From: Sulfurimonas hongkongensis
GTDB lineage: Bacteria > Campylobacterota > Campylobacteria > Campylobacterales > Sulfurimonadaceae
Reading direction: 5' to 3'
DNA length: 64,000 nucleotides
Assembly (NCBI RefSeq): GCF_000445475.1
Contig: NZ_AUPZ01000007.1
Location: 186,001 to 250,000 of the forward strand
How positions within the stretch are numbered: position 1 is the stretch's first letter; each line of letters starts with the position of its first letter. The translations under genes were made by a program, and so were the position numbers. Below, piece by piece: positions 43,306 through 52,476 of this stretch. The notes under the pieces were generated by a model. That model was given only the letters and a program-made list of their open reading frames with translations, did no database searches and had not been told where the DNA came from.

Positions 43306-44814
43306 ATGCTAATATATAACCACCAAAAAGAGTTTGTAGGGATTGATGAGTCCAACCTCAAAACTTTAGGTTTTTCTACCTTGTCTGAGCTAATAAAAGA
43401 AGCAGAAGATTTTGCAGACCTATTTGTAAAAACGCCTGGCTATATTCACAACTTTAAACATGTACATTGGATAGATTTTGTTACATGTGCAGAATCAAAT
43501 CAAGAATCAAAAGTCATCATCAATGTAAATGGTAAAAATTTTAGATGCAACTTAGATATTAGAGGAATCTACTTAAAAGATGATCCTAGTAATATGGGAT
43601 ATGCTGTAAATCTTGTGAATCTTAGAGTTTTGAGTCAAACAGAACAAGAGTTGGCAAAAAAAGGTATAGAACAAAAGCCAGCTGTTAAGCCTATTGCTCC
43701 ATCAGATGAAGAAGAACAACAAGAGCAAAAAGAGATTAAAAAAGAGTATATTAAGGCAAAGCAGGATGAGTTTGAGGTAGATGGTACTATATCTATAGAT
43801 GATTTTGATACATTTGAAGATCCAATAAAAGATGTTTATGAAGAAGAGCCGCCAGATTTAGAATATGAAAACAGACAAGTTCCAAAAGAGATAAAAAAGA
43901 AGCCTCTAGCTCCACTTTATGGTCAAGTTTTAGAAGTTGGAAGTGATTATGTTTACGACCCACAATTAGCAAGTGATGAACTTGGACTCCCACTAGAACT
44001 TATAGAGGAGTTTGTTCAAGACTTTATAGCTCAAGCAAATGACTTCAAAGTAGACTTGTATAACTCACTAAGTGATCAAAATATAGATAATGTAAAGATA
44101 CTCTCTCATAAATTAAAAGGAGTAGCCGCAAATCTTCGTATAGAAGATGCTTTTGAGGTTTTAACTACAGTAAATAGCTCTGAGGATCTCTTAGAGATCG
44201 AACAAAATTTAAATATGTTCTATGAAATGGTAGATAAACTAGACAAGAAAAAATACTCAAAAGAGAAGATGCCAACACAAGAAAACTTGCAAAGAGAAGC
44301 TGATGAAGATAGTGAAGATGAGATGATTTTAAGCTTTAAAGATGAAAAGATTATCAAAGACTCAGATATTCCTAAAAAAATAGAGATGCCAGAATTAGCA
44401 GACGATGACTTTATAAGTCTTGAGTTGGATGAAGATATTTTTAAAGAGGCTAAAGAAACTCAACAAGAACAAGAAAAAATAGAGATTCAAAAAGATACTC
44501 AAGTTTATTATGATAGAGTTAAGGCTGCTAATGAGATAGGGATAGATGTTCAAGACTTTAATGAACTTTTTGATGATTTTATTCGTGAAGCAAAAGAGTA
44601 CGCTCTGCAGATACAAAAAGCTATAGAGCGTAGTGATTTTGAAACATCTAAAAGTAGCTCTATTAAGCTCAAAAGAATGTGTGAGACTATGAGAATAGAT
44701 AGTTTTGATAAAGAGCTAGACTCTATAGTAAAAACAGAAGATAAAAATACGATAGAGCAAAATATAGCAGATATAAAGACAAAACTGCATCTTATATCAA
44801 GTATGGAGGATTAA
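43306..44814 (+). CDS. Hpt-domain phosphotransfer protein with a second, degenerate Hpt domain
   Basis: The 502-residue cytoplasmic protein has a PAS-like N-terminal region (about 1-110) and a charged acidic linker. One Hpt domain (about 220-315) has phosphorylatable H268 in SHKLKGVAANLRI, and a second Hpt-like domain (about 400-495) has the same surroundings reading SIKLKRMCETMRI. The histidine there is isoleucine (I453), so the second domain cannot be phosphorylated. It lies between the PAS protein and the hybrid kinase, suggesting it relays or buffers phosphate from that kinase. Confidence 0.82.
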   Translation: MLIYNHQKEFVGIDESNLKTLGFSTLSELIKEAEDFADLFVKTPGYIHNFKHVHWIDFVTCAESNQESKVIINVNGKNFRCNLDIRGIYLKDDPSNMGYAVNLVNLRVLSQTEQELAKKGIEQKPAVKPIAPSDEEEQQEQKEIKKEYIKAKQDEFEVDGTISIDDFDTFEDPIKDVYEEEPPDLEYENRQVPKEIKKKPLAPLYGQVLEVGSDYVYDPQLASDELGLPLELIEEFVQDFIAQANDFKVDLYNSLSDQNIDNVKILSHKLKGVAANLRIEDAFEVLTTVNSSEDLLEIEQNLNMFYEMVDKLDKKKYSKEKMPTQENLQREADEDSEDEMILSFKDEKIIKDSDIPKKIEMPELADDDFISLELDEDIFKEAKETQQEQEKIEIQKDTQVYYDRVKAANEIGIDVQDFNELFDDFIREAKEYALQIQKAIERSDFETSKSSSIKLKRMCETMRIDSFDKELDSIVKTEDKNTIEQNIADIKTKLHLISSMED

Positions 44815-47800
44815 ATGCAATTAGGTTTAAAAAACAGACTTAAACTAATCAGTTTATTTCCTATAACGATTCTTTTTTTCTTAACGAGTTACTACCTGTA
44901 TAACTCATATAAAGATTATAGCAGTGCAAAAAATCTTCATGATAAGATTATTGAAAATAGGTACTTAAACGAGATAATTGGCAATATAGCACGAGAGAGA
45001 GGTATGACTGCGATGTATCTTGGAAATCCATCGCAAAATATCTTGCAATCTTTAAACGAGCAGAGAAAAATAGTAGATGAAAAATTTAAAGATTACTTTA
45101 ACCAGATCCAAAATAAGTCACATAAACACTCAGATGGAGAAGATAACTGTCCTACCTGCCAAAGCACTAAAACTATACAAGGAACTTTAGGGCAGATTCA
45201 AACAGCAAGGAATCTTGTAGATAACAATAAAATAACTTTTAATGATGTTTTTACAAATATTTATGCAAAGGCTCAAAAAGTACTTATCGCTGAGTTAAAA
45301 CAGATCACGGAGTATCAAATAGACAAAGATATAAATGAACTTTATTCAGTCTATATGTCAATGGTTAATGCAAAAGAGCATAGTGGGATAGAGAGAGGGT
45401 ATATGTCATATATCATCTCTCGTTCAGAAAAACTCAAAGAGAGAGACTTAAATATCTGGATATCCATTATCGGTAAAGCAGACTCTATGGCCTACAAATC
45501 ACTTCGTAATAAAAAACTCTTAAAGGAACTAAGCGCTCTCTTTGAAAATGAAGATGCAGTTGAACTCTTTGAAGATATAAATACAGAAAGAACCGCCATC
45601 ATATCTGATAGTCAAAAAGGAAACTATGATATAAGCTCAGGTATTTGGTTTACAATGCACTCTGAAAAAATCAACATAATTACAAGTGCAGAAGATTTAC
45701 TTTTAACTCAGATGGTTGAGAGAGCCTTAAAGGTCCAAGAAGAGTCTCTTTGGCTTCTTGTAATTGTCCTAACAATATGGGTGATTACACTTATCTTAGC
45801 GACACTTGGTTACTTCCTCTCAGAAGAGATTACTAGAAATATTAAAAATCTAGAAGAGGTTCTTAAAAGAGTCGCAGATGATACAGGTGATCAAAGAGAT
45901 ACAGCGGAGATAAACTTACAAACTGCAGATGGTACAGCTCAAGCGTATGATCTACTTGAGAGAATAATTGAGCAGACAAAAAGAGATAAAGAAGCAGCGC
46001 AAGAAGCGAGTGAAGCTAAGTCTATGTTCTTGGCTAATATGTCGCACGAGATTCGTACACCTCTAAACGGAATAGTTGGCTTTACAGAGCTTTTAAAAGA
46101 TACAGGCTTAGAAGAAGAGCAGAGTGAGTTTGTAGAAATCATAGAAAAATCATCTGAAAATCTTCTGCAAATTATCAACAACATCCTAGACTTATCAAAA
46201 ATTGAGAGCAATAAGCTTGAAATTGAAGATATAGCTTTTGACCCTATTGTTGAGTTTGAGAGTGCGGTTGAAGTTTATGGTGTTCGTGCAAGTGAAAAAC
46301 ATATAGATTTGGGTTGTTTTATAGACCCTTCTCTTGAACAACCTTTAAATGGAGATCCAACAAAACTAAAAGAGGTTATTATAAACCTTCTCTCAAATGC
46401 AATTAAGTTCACTAGTAGCGGAGGTTTTATAAATGTTAATATTAGAAAGCAAGAGAGCAATGTAGAGGGTGTAACAAGAGTTAAATTTGAAGTTCAAGAT
46501 AACGGTATTGGTGTAACTAGTGAACAAAAATCAAGAATTTTTGAAGCATTTTCACAAGCTGACACCTCGATTACTCGTAAGTATGGTGGTACAGGATTAG
46601 GGCTTACAATCTCAAGTAGATTTATTGAACTTATGGGCGGTCATCTTGACATTCATAGCGAAGTTGGCTCAGGAACAACCTTTTTCTTTACTATTGATTT
46701 TGAAGAAGCGGAGCCATTAAGCGTTAGCTTAAGAGGAAAATTTTCAAACATTAATGCACTTTTGCTCGACGATACTCATAAAACAAAAACTCAAGGGAAG
46801 TATCTTAAAGAGTATTTAGAATTTTATGGTGTAAACTATGCAAGTTTTACGAAGTTTGATGAGTTATTAGCTCTTAGTAAATCCTCTGATTATGACTTAG
46901 TATTTGTTGATTATGCTTATACTCAGGACGATGAGTTACCTCGTTATTCTGAACTTGCTCAGGCTCTAGTGCTTTTAACTAAATCTTACTATATGAAAAA
47001 AATAGACTCTCTACATATAGATATATTTAAAACTATCTATGAACCTTTAAATATTTCTAAGATTAAAGCTACACTAGAAAACTACTCAAACAAAAATTTT
47101 AGTGCGAGCAAGGTTAAAGAAGAAAAACCAAAAGAGTTTGATCCTGATGCTACAAAATTTAAAGCAAAAGCTTTAGTTGCAGAGGATAACATTATAAATC
47201 AAAAACTTATCAAAAGGACTCTTGAGGATTTAGGATTGAGCGTGACTTTAGCAAACAATGGTCTTGAAGCTTTTTCTAAAAGAAAAGATGGAGATTTTGA
47301 TATTATTTTTATGGATATACAGATGCCAATCTTAGATGGGGTTGAAGCTACAGCTGAGATACTAAACTATGAAGAAGATTTTGGTAAACCTCATATACCA
47401 ATTTTAGCACTAACCGCAAATGCTCTAAAGGGAGATAGAGAGAGATTCTTAGAAGCTGGACTTGATGAGTATACAACTAAGCCTCTAGTTCGCTCTGAGA
47501 TAGTTAATCTATTAACCCAATTTTTAGCGGATAAAATAGTAGGTATAGATGAAGATAGCGAAGAAGACCATGATGAAAAAATTGTAACTGGGTATAAAGA
47601 ACAAAATCAAGATACAAATACTATAGAAGATGTTAAAGAGGATGAAAGTTTTATTCAAATCGATGAAATCAAAGCACAATATAAGGCTGATATATTATTG
47701 GCTAAAAAAAGTCCTTTTGAAGCAAAACTATATGCTCAGCTTCTAAATTCGCTAGGTTATACATATGAGAGCGTAGACTCTTACAGTAAACTTCAAGAAT

Positions 47801-48042
47801 TAGCAGATGCCAACAGTTACAGAGTGATACTTTTTGATAAAGAGTTAGATGATTTAAATCTAGAAAAACTCTCTATCGATACAAAAGCACTGAGTAAAGA
47901 GAGAGATCTTGCAACATACTTAGTACTTATTAATGATCCATCACAAAGAGATGAGTCAGATGATAGTAGATATGTTGATGAGTTGATCAAAAATTTAGTA
48001 AACAAAGACCTCTTGCGTCTTGTTTTAGAAAAATTTATTTAA
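44815..48042 (+). CDS. NIT-domain hybrid sensor histidine kinase
   Basis: The 1075-residue membrane kinase has TM1 (about 10-28) and a periplasmic NIT-type helical sensor with IARERGMTAMYLG. The sensor contains a hydrophilic insertion with H103, H105, C112 and C115 (HKHSDGEDNCPTC). TM2 (about 312-336) leads to HisKA with H411 (MSHEIRTPLNG), HATPase with NLLSNAIKF and GTGLGLTI, a divergent receiver (D699), a canonical receiver (FMDIQMP, D834) and a third, receiver-like tail. NIT domains are linked to nitrate/nitrite sensing; the ligand here is unproven. It starts immediately after the Hpt gene. Confidence 0.9.
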   Translation: MQLGLKNRLKLISLFPITILFFLTSYYLYNSYKDYSSAKNLHDKIIENRYLNEIIGNIARERGMTAMYLGNPSQNILQSLNEQRKIVDEKFKDYFNQIQNKSHKHSDGEDNCPTCQSTKTIQGTLGQIQTARNLVDNNKITFNDVFTNIYAKAQKVLIAELKQITEYQIDKDINELYSVYMSMVNAKEHSGIERGYMSYIISRSEKLKERDLNIWISIIGKADSMAYKSLRNKKLLKELSALFENEDAVELFEDINTERTAIISDSQKGNYDISSGIWFTMHSEKINIITSAEDLLLTQMVERALKVQEESLWLLVIVLTIWVITLILATLGYFLSEEITRNIKNLEEVLKRVADDTGDQRDTAEINLQTADGTAQAYDLLERIIEQTKRDKEAAQEASEAKSMFLANMSHEIRTPLNGIVGFTELLKDTGLEEEQSEFVEIIEKSSENLLQIINNILDLSKIESNKLEIEDIAFDPIVEFESAVEVYGVRASEKHIDLGCFIDPSLEQPLNGDPTKLKEVIINLLSNAIKFTSSGGFINVNIRKQESNVEGVTRVKFEVQDNGIGVTSEQKSRIFEAFSQADTSITRKYGGTGLGLTISSRFIELMGGHLDIHSEVGSGTTFFFTIDFEEAEPLSVSLRGKFSNINALLLDDTHKTKTQGKYLKEYLEFYGVNYASFTKFDELLALSKSSDYDLVFVDYAYTQDDELPRYSELAQALVLLTKSYYMKKIDSLHIDIFKTIYEPLNISKIKATLENYSNKNFSASKVKEEKPKEFDPDATKFKAKALVAEDNIINQKLIKRTLEDLGLSVTLANNGLEAFSKRKDGDFDIIFMDIQMPILDGVEATAEILNYEEDFGKPHIPILALTANALKGDRERFLEAGLDEYTTKPLVRSEIVNLLTQFLADKIVGIDEDSEEDHDEKIVTGYKEQNQDTNTIEDVKEDESFIQIDEIKAQYKADILLAKKSPFEAKLYAQLLNSLGYTYESVDSYSKLQELADANSYRVILFDKELDDLNLEKLSIDTKALSKERDLATYLVLINDPSQRDESDDSRYVDELIKNLVNKDLLRLVLEKFI

Positions 48043-48053
48043 GGATATAGTGT

Positions 48054-48431
48054 ATGCCAGAACAAGACTTAGTAGTGTTGATAGTAGATGATGATTTGAT
48101 AAATCTCAAACTACTCAAATCAATGCTAATGAAAAGCGGAAGTGTAAAAGAGGTTGTTGAGGTTAGAAATGGTGCTGAGGCAATAGATACTTTAAAATCA
48201 AGAGATGATATCAACCTAATACTCTTAGATATTATTATGCCAGTTATGGGTGGCATAGAGATGTTAAAAGTTGTTCGTGCAGATGATAATCTTAATCAAC
48301 TGCCAATTATTGTCTTAACAACTGATGAGACGAAAAAAAGTGAAGCTTTAGAGTGCGGAGCAAATGATTTTTTAATGAAACCTATTCGAAATAACGACCT
48401 TATCAAAAAAATATCAGCCGTGTTAATATGA
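48054..48431 (+). CDS. CheY-like single-domain response regulator
   Basis: The 125-residue receiver has the acidic pair VDDD (12-14 region), phosphoacceptor D in LILLDIIMPVMGG, T in IIVLTTDE and K in DFLMKPI, all required for phosphorylation. It has no output domain, so it acts by binding a target, such as the flagellar motor, or as a phosphate carrier to the Hpt domain. It follows the hybrid kinase by 11 bases in the same operon. Confidence 0.92.
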   Translation: MPEQDLVVLIVDDDLINLKLLKSMLMKSGSVKEVVEVRNGAEAIDTLKSRDDINLILLDIIMPVMGGIEMLKVVRADDNLNQLPIIVLTTDETKKSEALECGANDFLMKPIRNNDLIKKISAVLI

Positions 48432-48441
48432 TGTTACCAAT

Positions 48442-48470
48442 AAAGAGGAGTCTTCTTAAGACTCCTCTTT
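48442..48470. terminator. Bidirectional terminator overlapping the end of lon
   Basis: AAAGAGGAGTCTT (48442-48454) and AAGACTCCTCTTT (48458-48470) form a perfect 13-bp stem with a 3-base loop between converging genes. The right arm is also the coding sequence for the last lon residues (EES) and its stop codon, so it serves both transcripts in minimal space. Confidence 0.85.
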
Positions 48471-50882
48471 AATTAAAATCTCTTTTAAAACCTCTTCAAT
48501 CCTACTAACTCCAACAATCTCTAAAGAGTCTCTTACTTCTTGTGGAATATCTTCTAAGTCTCTTTCATAGTTTTTAGCTGGGATAAGAACTTTAGTTATA
48601 GCAGCTTTGTGCGCAGCGATAAGCTTCTCTTTTAGTCCTCCTATAGCAAGTACATCTCCACTAAGTGAGACCTCTCCAGTCATAGCAATTTCTGAACGAA
48701 CTTTTTGATCGCTTAGTATCGATGCAATAGCGCTAACTAAAGCTATCCCAGCACTAGGACCATCTTTTGGAGTAGCACCATCTGGGACATGGATATGTAG
48801 ATCATAGCGTTTGTATATCTCACTTGCATCTATCACAATCTTGTCCTCTTTTTCCTTAAAAGTTAGAGGAATTTTTTCTAAGTTTATTTTTAGTTTTTTA
48901 TCATCTATAAGTGTTTTAACTACACTCAGAGCAATCCTTGCACTCTCTTTCATAACTTCGCCTAAGCTACCTGTTAGCTGTAAGTTGCCTTTGCCTTTTA
49001 TCTTAATGCTCTCTATTTTTAAGATATCTCCACCAACTGCTGTCCAAGCAAGTCCATTTACAACACCAACTACAGGGATTTTCGTTGTTTTTTCAATCTC
49101 AAAAACACTTTTGTCAAAAAACTTTTTAAGATTTTTTACAGTTACAGAGACTCTGTTGATGTTAGAGTCTTGTAGCATCTCTAGAGCCACTTTTCTTGAG
49201 ATGTCAGCTAGACGGCGGCGAAGGTTTCTTACTCCTGCTTCTCTTGTATAGCTATGTATTATCTCTTTTAGAGCTGGTTTTGAGATATTTACCTCACTCT
49301 TTTTAAGCCCGTGTTTTTTAAGCTCTTGTGGTATTAAGTATCTTGTTGCAATTTCAAGCTTCTCTTGAGGAGTGTATGAGCTTATGCTTATAAACTCCAT
49401 TCTATCTCTTAGAGGTGCTGGTATGCGAGCCAAATCATTTGCAGTAGCTATAAAAATAACCTTGCTTAAATCTATATCAAAGTTAAGATAGTAATCTCTA
49501 AACTCTTTGTTTTGTTCAGGATCTAGTATCTCTAAAAGTGCAGCAGTTGGATCGCCTCTTTGAGATCTTGATACTTTGTCTATCTCATCTAAAACAACAA
49601 CAGGGTTCATCTTCTTAGCATCTATAAGCCCTTGAGTTATACGTCCTGGCATCGCTCCTACATAGGTTCTTCTATGGCCCCTAAGCTCATTTACATCTTC
49701 AAGCCCGCCTAGTGCAATCCTTACAAGTGGACGCTTAAGAGCTACAGCTATGGAGTTTGCTAAAGATGTTTTACCAACACCAGGAGGTCCAGAAAAACAA
49801 AGAATTGCACCTGCACTATCGCTTGATGCTCCCCTTAGTTCTAAGAGTTCTTTTACTGCAAAGTATTCAATTATTCTCTTTTTTGGTTTTTCAAGCGAGA
49901 AGTGATCTTTATCTAGCTGGTCCTCTACATCTTTTATCTTAAGAGCTTTTTTTGCAAACTCCCCAAAAGGAATATCAAGAGTCCAGTCCAAATACGTTTG
50001 AGTCATAGAAGCATCAGAAGAGTCAGGGTGCATTCTTGAAAATCTATCTATCTGCTTTGAGACTTCTTTATAAGAGTCTTCGCTCATCTTGTCCTTTTTG
50101 GCTTCAAGTTTTTTGCGATACTCTTCTATCTCTTCATCCCTTGCAGTATCAGTCCCTAACTCTTTTTGAATCTGCTTTAACTGCTCTTTTAAAAAGTACT
50201 CTTTGTTTACTTTTTCTATATGGGTGTGAACTTTGCTTCTTATCTCTTTTTGGAGCTTATTTGCCTCTATCTCTTCTATAAGGTAGTCTATTAGGAGTAA
50301 AAACCTCTTCTCTGTATCTATCTCAACAAAGAGTTTATAAGCCTGCTCTTTTTTTAGCTTAACTGTACTGCAAATCAAATCTATTATTCTGTTGTGGTCG
50401 TGATTTTCTTCTATGGTTCTAAGTAGATCTGGTGGAAAATAGTTACTTACACCTGCAAGTGTTCTTACTTTTTCTCGAACAATTTCAAGAATGGCATCTA
50501 TCTTTAGTGAGCTTATATTTGTAGCTTCTAATACATCTACTTTTGCTATAAGAGGAGATGCTTGTACTTCGTAGAGCATTTGTGCACGAGCTAAACCTTG
50601 AAACAGAACTTTTACTCTACCATCAGGGAGAGCTACTTTTCTCATAATAGAGCCAACAACCCCAGCACTATAAAGTGAGCTAAAGTCCCTTTTACCCTCT
50701 TCGCCGGGCTTTGTAGGGCACACGATAACTAAAGAGCTATCTTCCATAGCAAGGGTTGCTGCATCTATGTTGTTTTCATCGCTTAAAAAAAGTGGTGATA
50801 TCATAAAAGGGTATAAAAAAAGTTCATCTTCTGCTATAACTGGTATATCTGCTGGAAATTCTCCATAGTTGCTTAGTTTCAT
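48456..50882 (-). CDS. lon: ATP-dependent protease Lon
   Basis: The 808-residue protein has the LonN substrate-binding domain (about 8-200), an AAA+ module with FSGPPGVGKTSLANSIA and VVLDEIDKV, and a C-terminal serine protease domain with the catalytic serine in PKDGPSAGIAL and the dyad lysine in KLIAA. It degrades misfolded and regulatory proteins. It follows bamD by 19 bases on the minus strand. Its last codons lie in the bidirectional terminator. Confidence 0.97.
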   Translation of the reverse strand: MKLSNYGEFPADIPVIAEDELFLYPFMISPLFLSDENNIDAATLAMEDSSLVIVCPTKPGEEGKRDFSSLYSAGVVGSIMRKVALPDGRVKVLFQGLARAQMLYEVQASPLIAKVDVLEATNISSLKIDAILEIVREKVRTLAGVSNYFPPDLLRTIEENHDHNRIIDLICSTVKLKKEQAYKLFVEIDTEKRFLLLIDYLIEEIEANKLQKEIRSKVHTHIEKVNKEYFLKEQLKQIQKELGTDTARDEEIEEYRKKLEAKKDKMSEDSYKEVSKQIDRFSRMHPDSSDASMTQTYLDWTLDIPFGEFAKKALKIKDVEDQLDKDHFSLEKPKKRIIEYFAVKELLELRGASSDSAGAILCFSGPPGVGKTSLANSIAVALKRPLVRIALGGLEDVNELRGHRRTYVGAMPGRITQGLIDAKKMNPVVVLDEIDKVSRSQRGDPTAALLEILDPEQNKEFRDYYLNFDIDLSKVIFIATANDLARIPAPLRDRMEFISISSYTPQEKLEIATRYLIPQELKKHGLKKSEVNISKPALKEIIHSYTREAGVRNLRRRLADISRKVALEMLQDSNINRVSVTVKNLKKFFDKSVFEIEKTTKIPVVGVVNGLAWTAVGGDILKIESIKIKGKGNLQLTGSLGEVMKESARIALSVVKTLIDDKKLKINLEKIPLTFKEKEDKIVIDASEIYKRYDLHIHVPDGATPKDGPSAGIALVSAIASILSDQKVRSEIAMTGEVSLSGDVLAIGGLKEKLIAAHKAAITKVLIPAKNYERDLEDIPQEVRDSLEIVGVSRIEEVLKEILIKEES

Positions 50883-50901
50883 ATTATTTCCTATGTCTTT
50901 A

Positions 50902-51798
50902 TTAAAGTTTTAATATTTTTTCTCTTAGAGACTCAAACTCATCTTCACTTATGATGCCTTTGTCTCTTAAATTTTGTGCCTTTTGAAGTTCATCTTTTTG
51001 ATATTGACTTAGGCTCTTTTTTTTCTCTTGTGATTTTTCTTGCTTTACTGGTTCTTTAGTAGCTTGCTGTTTATCATCAACAACAGAGTTTCTTGACACA
51101 ACGCTCTTGGTGTCAGGGACCATAAAACCATACCAACTCTGGGTTCCATCTCCCTCAAACCACGCACGATACCATGGAGCCTGTGCTCTGTCTATCTCAT
51201 CCCAATTCACCCAAGGTTGAGGTTTTAAGGCTCTATAATACTCGGCTCCCTTTGGTTTGTCAAGTCTCTCATATAGGTCTGCAATGGTCTCATTTAGAGC
51301 AGCTTCAGCCATCAAAAGACGAGTCTGCATCGTATTTACAAGGGCGTAATACATAGAGTTTGGATAGCGTAGTTTAAACTTTTTAGCCTCTTTTATCGCA
51401 TCTTCAATGAGAGCTTGGTCTCTTCTTGGATTTGGAAGAGCCAAGTATTTTGCTTTTATCTTTAAAAACTCTGCATCTTCTTTCTCATTTATAGTTGCAT
51501 ACCTCTTTATATACTCATTTAAAAAATGCTCACTAAGTAGATACTCTTCATAGTGCATATGAGCTATGGCTAAAATCATTGTAGCTTCAGGAAGAAGAGG
51601 CGAACCGATATGCTCGCCTTGAAGTGAACTATAGTAGTTGTCAGCTCTCTCTAAGTCTCCTTGAGAGATGTATTTTACAATCTTTCCATACCAATATATA
51701 GCAGGTTTATTGTACTCTTCTAGCTCTTTAGAGCATCCACCTAAAAAAAGTATAGAGGCAAATGCCATAAAAAGAAAAGTATGTTTTAGTTTCATCAA
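50902..51798 (-). CDS. bamD: Outer-membrane assembly lipoprotein BamD with C-terminal SHOCT extension
   Basis: The 298-residue lipoprotein has a signal peptide with lipobox LGGC and TPR-type helices (AIYWYGKIVKYISQGDLERADNYYSSL, AHMHYEEYLLSEHFLNEYIKRY, KKFKLRYPNSMYYALV), matching BamD/ComL, which supports BamA in inserting barrel proteins. A lysine/glutamine-rich linker then leads to a SHOCT motif (DELQKAQNLRDKGIISEDEF), not part of classical BamD. The extension is about 60 residues. It precedes lon on the same strand. Confidence 0.85.
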   Translation of the reverse strand: MMKLKHTFLFMAFASILFLGGCSKELEEYNKPAIYWYGKIVKYISQGDLERADNYYSSLQGEHIGSPLLPEATMILAIAHMHYEEYLLSEHFLNEYIKRYATINEKEDAEFLKIKAKYLALPNPRRDQALIEDAIKEAKKFKLRYPNSMYYALVNTMQTRLLMAEAALNETIADLYERLDKPKGAEYYRALKPQPWVNWDEIDRAQAPWYRAWFEGDGTQSWYGFMVPDTKSVVSRNSVVDDKQQATKEPVKQEKSQEKKKSLSQYQKDELQKAQNLRDKGIISEDEFESLREKILKL

Positions 51799-51873
51799 AT
51801 AATATCCTATAAATAAATAAGTTGATATTCTATCTAAAAGATATATAACATAGGTTTAATCTTTCTTATAACC

Positions 51874-51890
51874 TTGGCACGTTTTATGCT
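51874..51890 (+). promoter_or_regulatory. Sigma-54-type promoter for fliW
   Basis: TTGGCACGTTTTATGCT has GG and GC separated by exactly ten bases and matches the TGGCACG-N4-TTGC consensus at all but one base. It lies about 40 bases before the fliW start, a suitable distance. RpoN controls middle flagellar genes in Campylobacterota, so this placement is biologically coherent. A TATAAT also occurs just downstream (51899-51904). Confidence 0.72.
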
Positions 51891-51931
51891 TAAAGTGCTA
51901 TAATGATATACAATTTTACAGAGGGTTTTTT

Positions 51932-52312
51932 ATGAAATTTAATATATGTGTGCCTTTTTTGGGTTTTGAAAATGTCAAAGAGGTTGAGCTAGAGAAGATT
52001 GATGATGTTTTTATGAAGATGACTTCATGCGAAGATGAGAGAATTTCTTTTACTCTTATAGATCCTTTTGTTCTTAGAGAGTATGACTTTGAAGTGCCAC
52101 GTGGCGTTAAAGAAAAGCTTGAAATTGACAAAAACTCAAATCTTCTTATCTTAAATATCGTCCTCATTCAAACCCCAATAGAGAGTTCAGTAGTAAACTT
52201 CATAGGACCACTTATCTTTAACACAGATAACAAAAAAGTAGCACAGATCATCTTAGGAGAATCGACTAAATACGGAGTGGCTGAGAAAATATCCTCATTT
52301 TTAAAGAAATAA
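51932..52312 (+). CDS. fliW: Flagellar assembly factor FliW
   Basis: The 126-residue protein shows the FliW pattern: FLGFENVKEVELEKID, FTLIDPFVLREYDFEVP, LNIVLIQTPIESSVVNFIGPLIFN and the terminal GESTKYGVAEKI. FliW binds flagellin and, when released, binds and antagonises CsrA, linking filament assembly to flagellin translation. It stands alone behind a sigma-54-type promoter. A 164-base AT-rich gap follows. Confidence 0.92.
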   Translation: MKFNICVPFLGFENVKEVELEKIDDVFMKMTSCEDERISFTLIDPFVLREYDFEVPRGVKEKLEIDKNSNLLILNIVLIQTPIESSVVNFIGPLIFNTDNKKVAQIILGESTKYGVAEKISSFLKK

Positions 52313-52476
52313 TCATTCCCATTTTACTTAAATTCTCAGGATTCTAAGCCTATAGTTTAGAGCATAAAAAATGTTAATCTTTATTTTTTAAAAGTTATAG
52401 TATAATAAATCCTAACGATTTAAAATTATGCATTAGTTAATAGTTTTGTGTAAAATTTATATTCTAGGAGTCCGTT

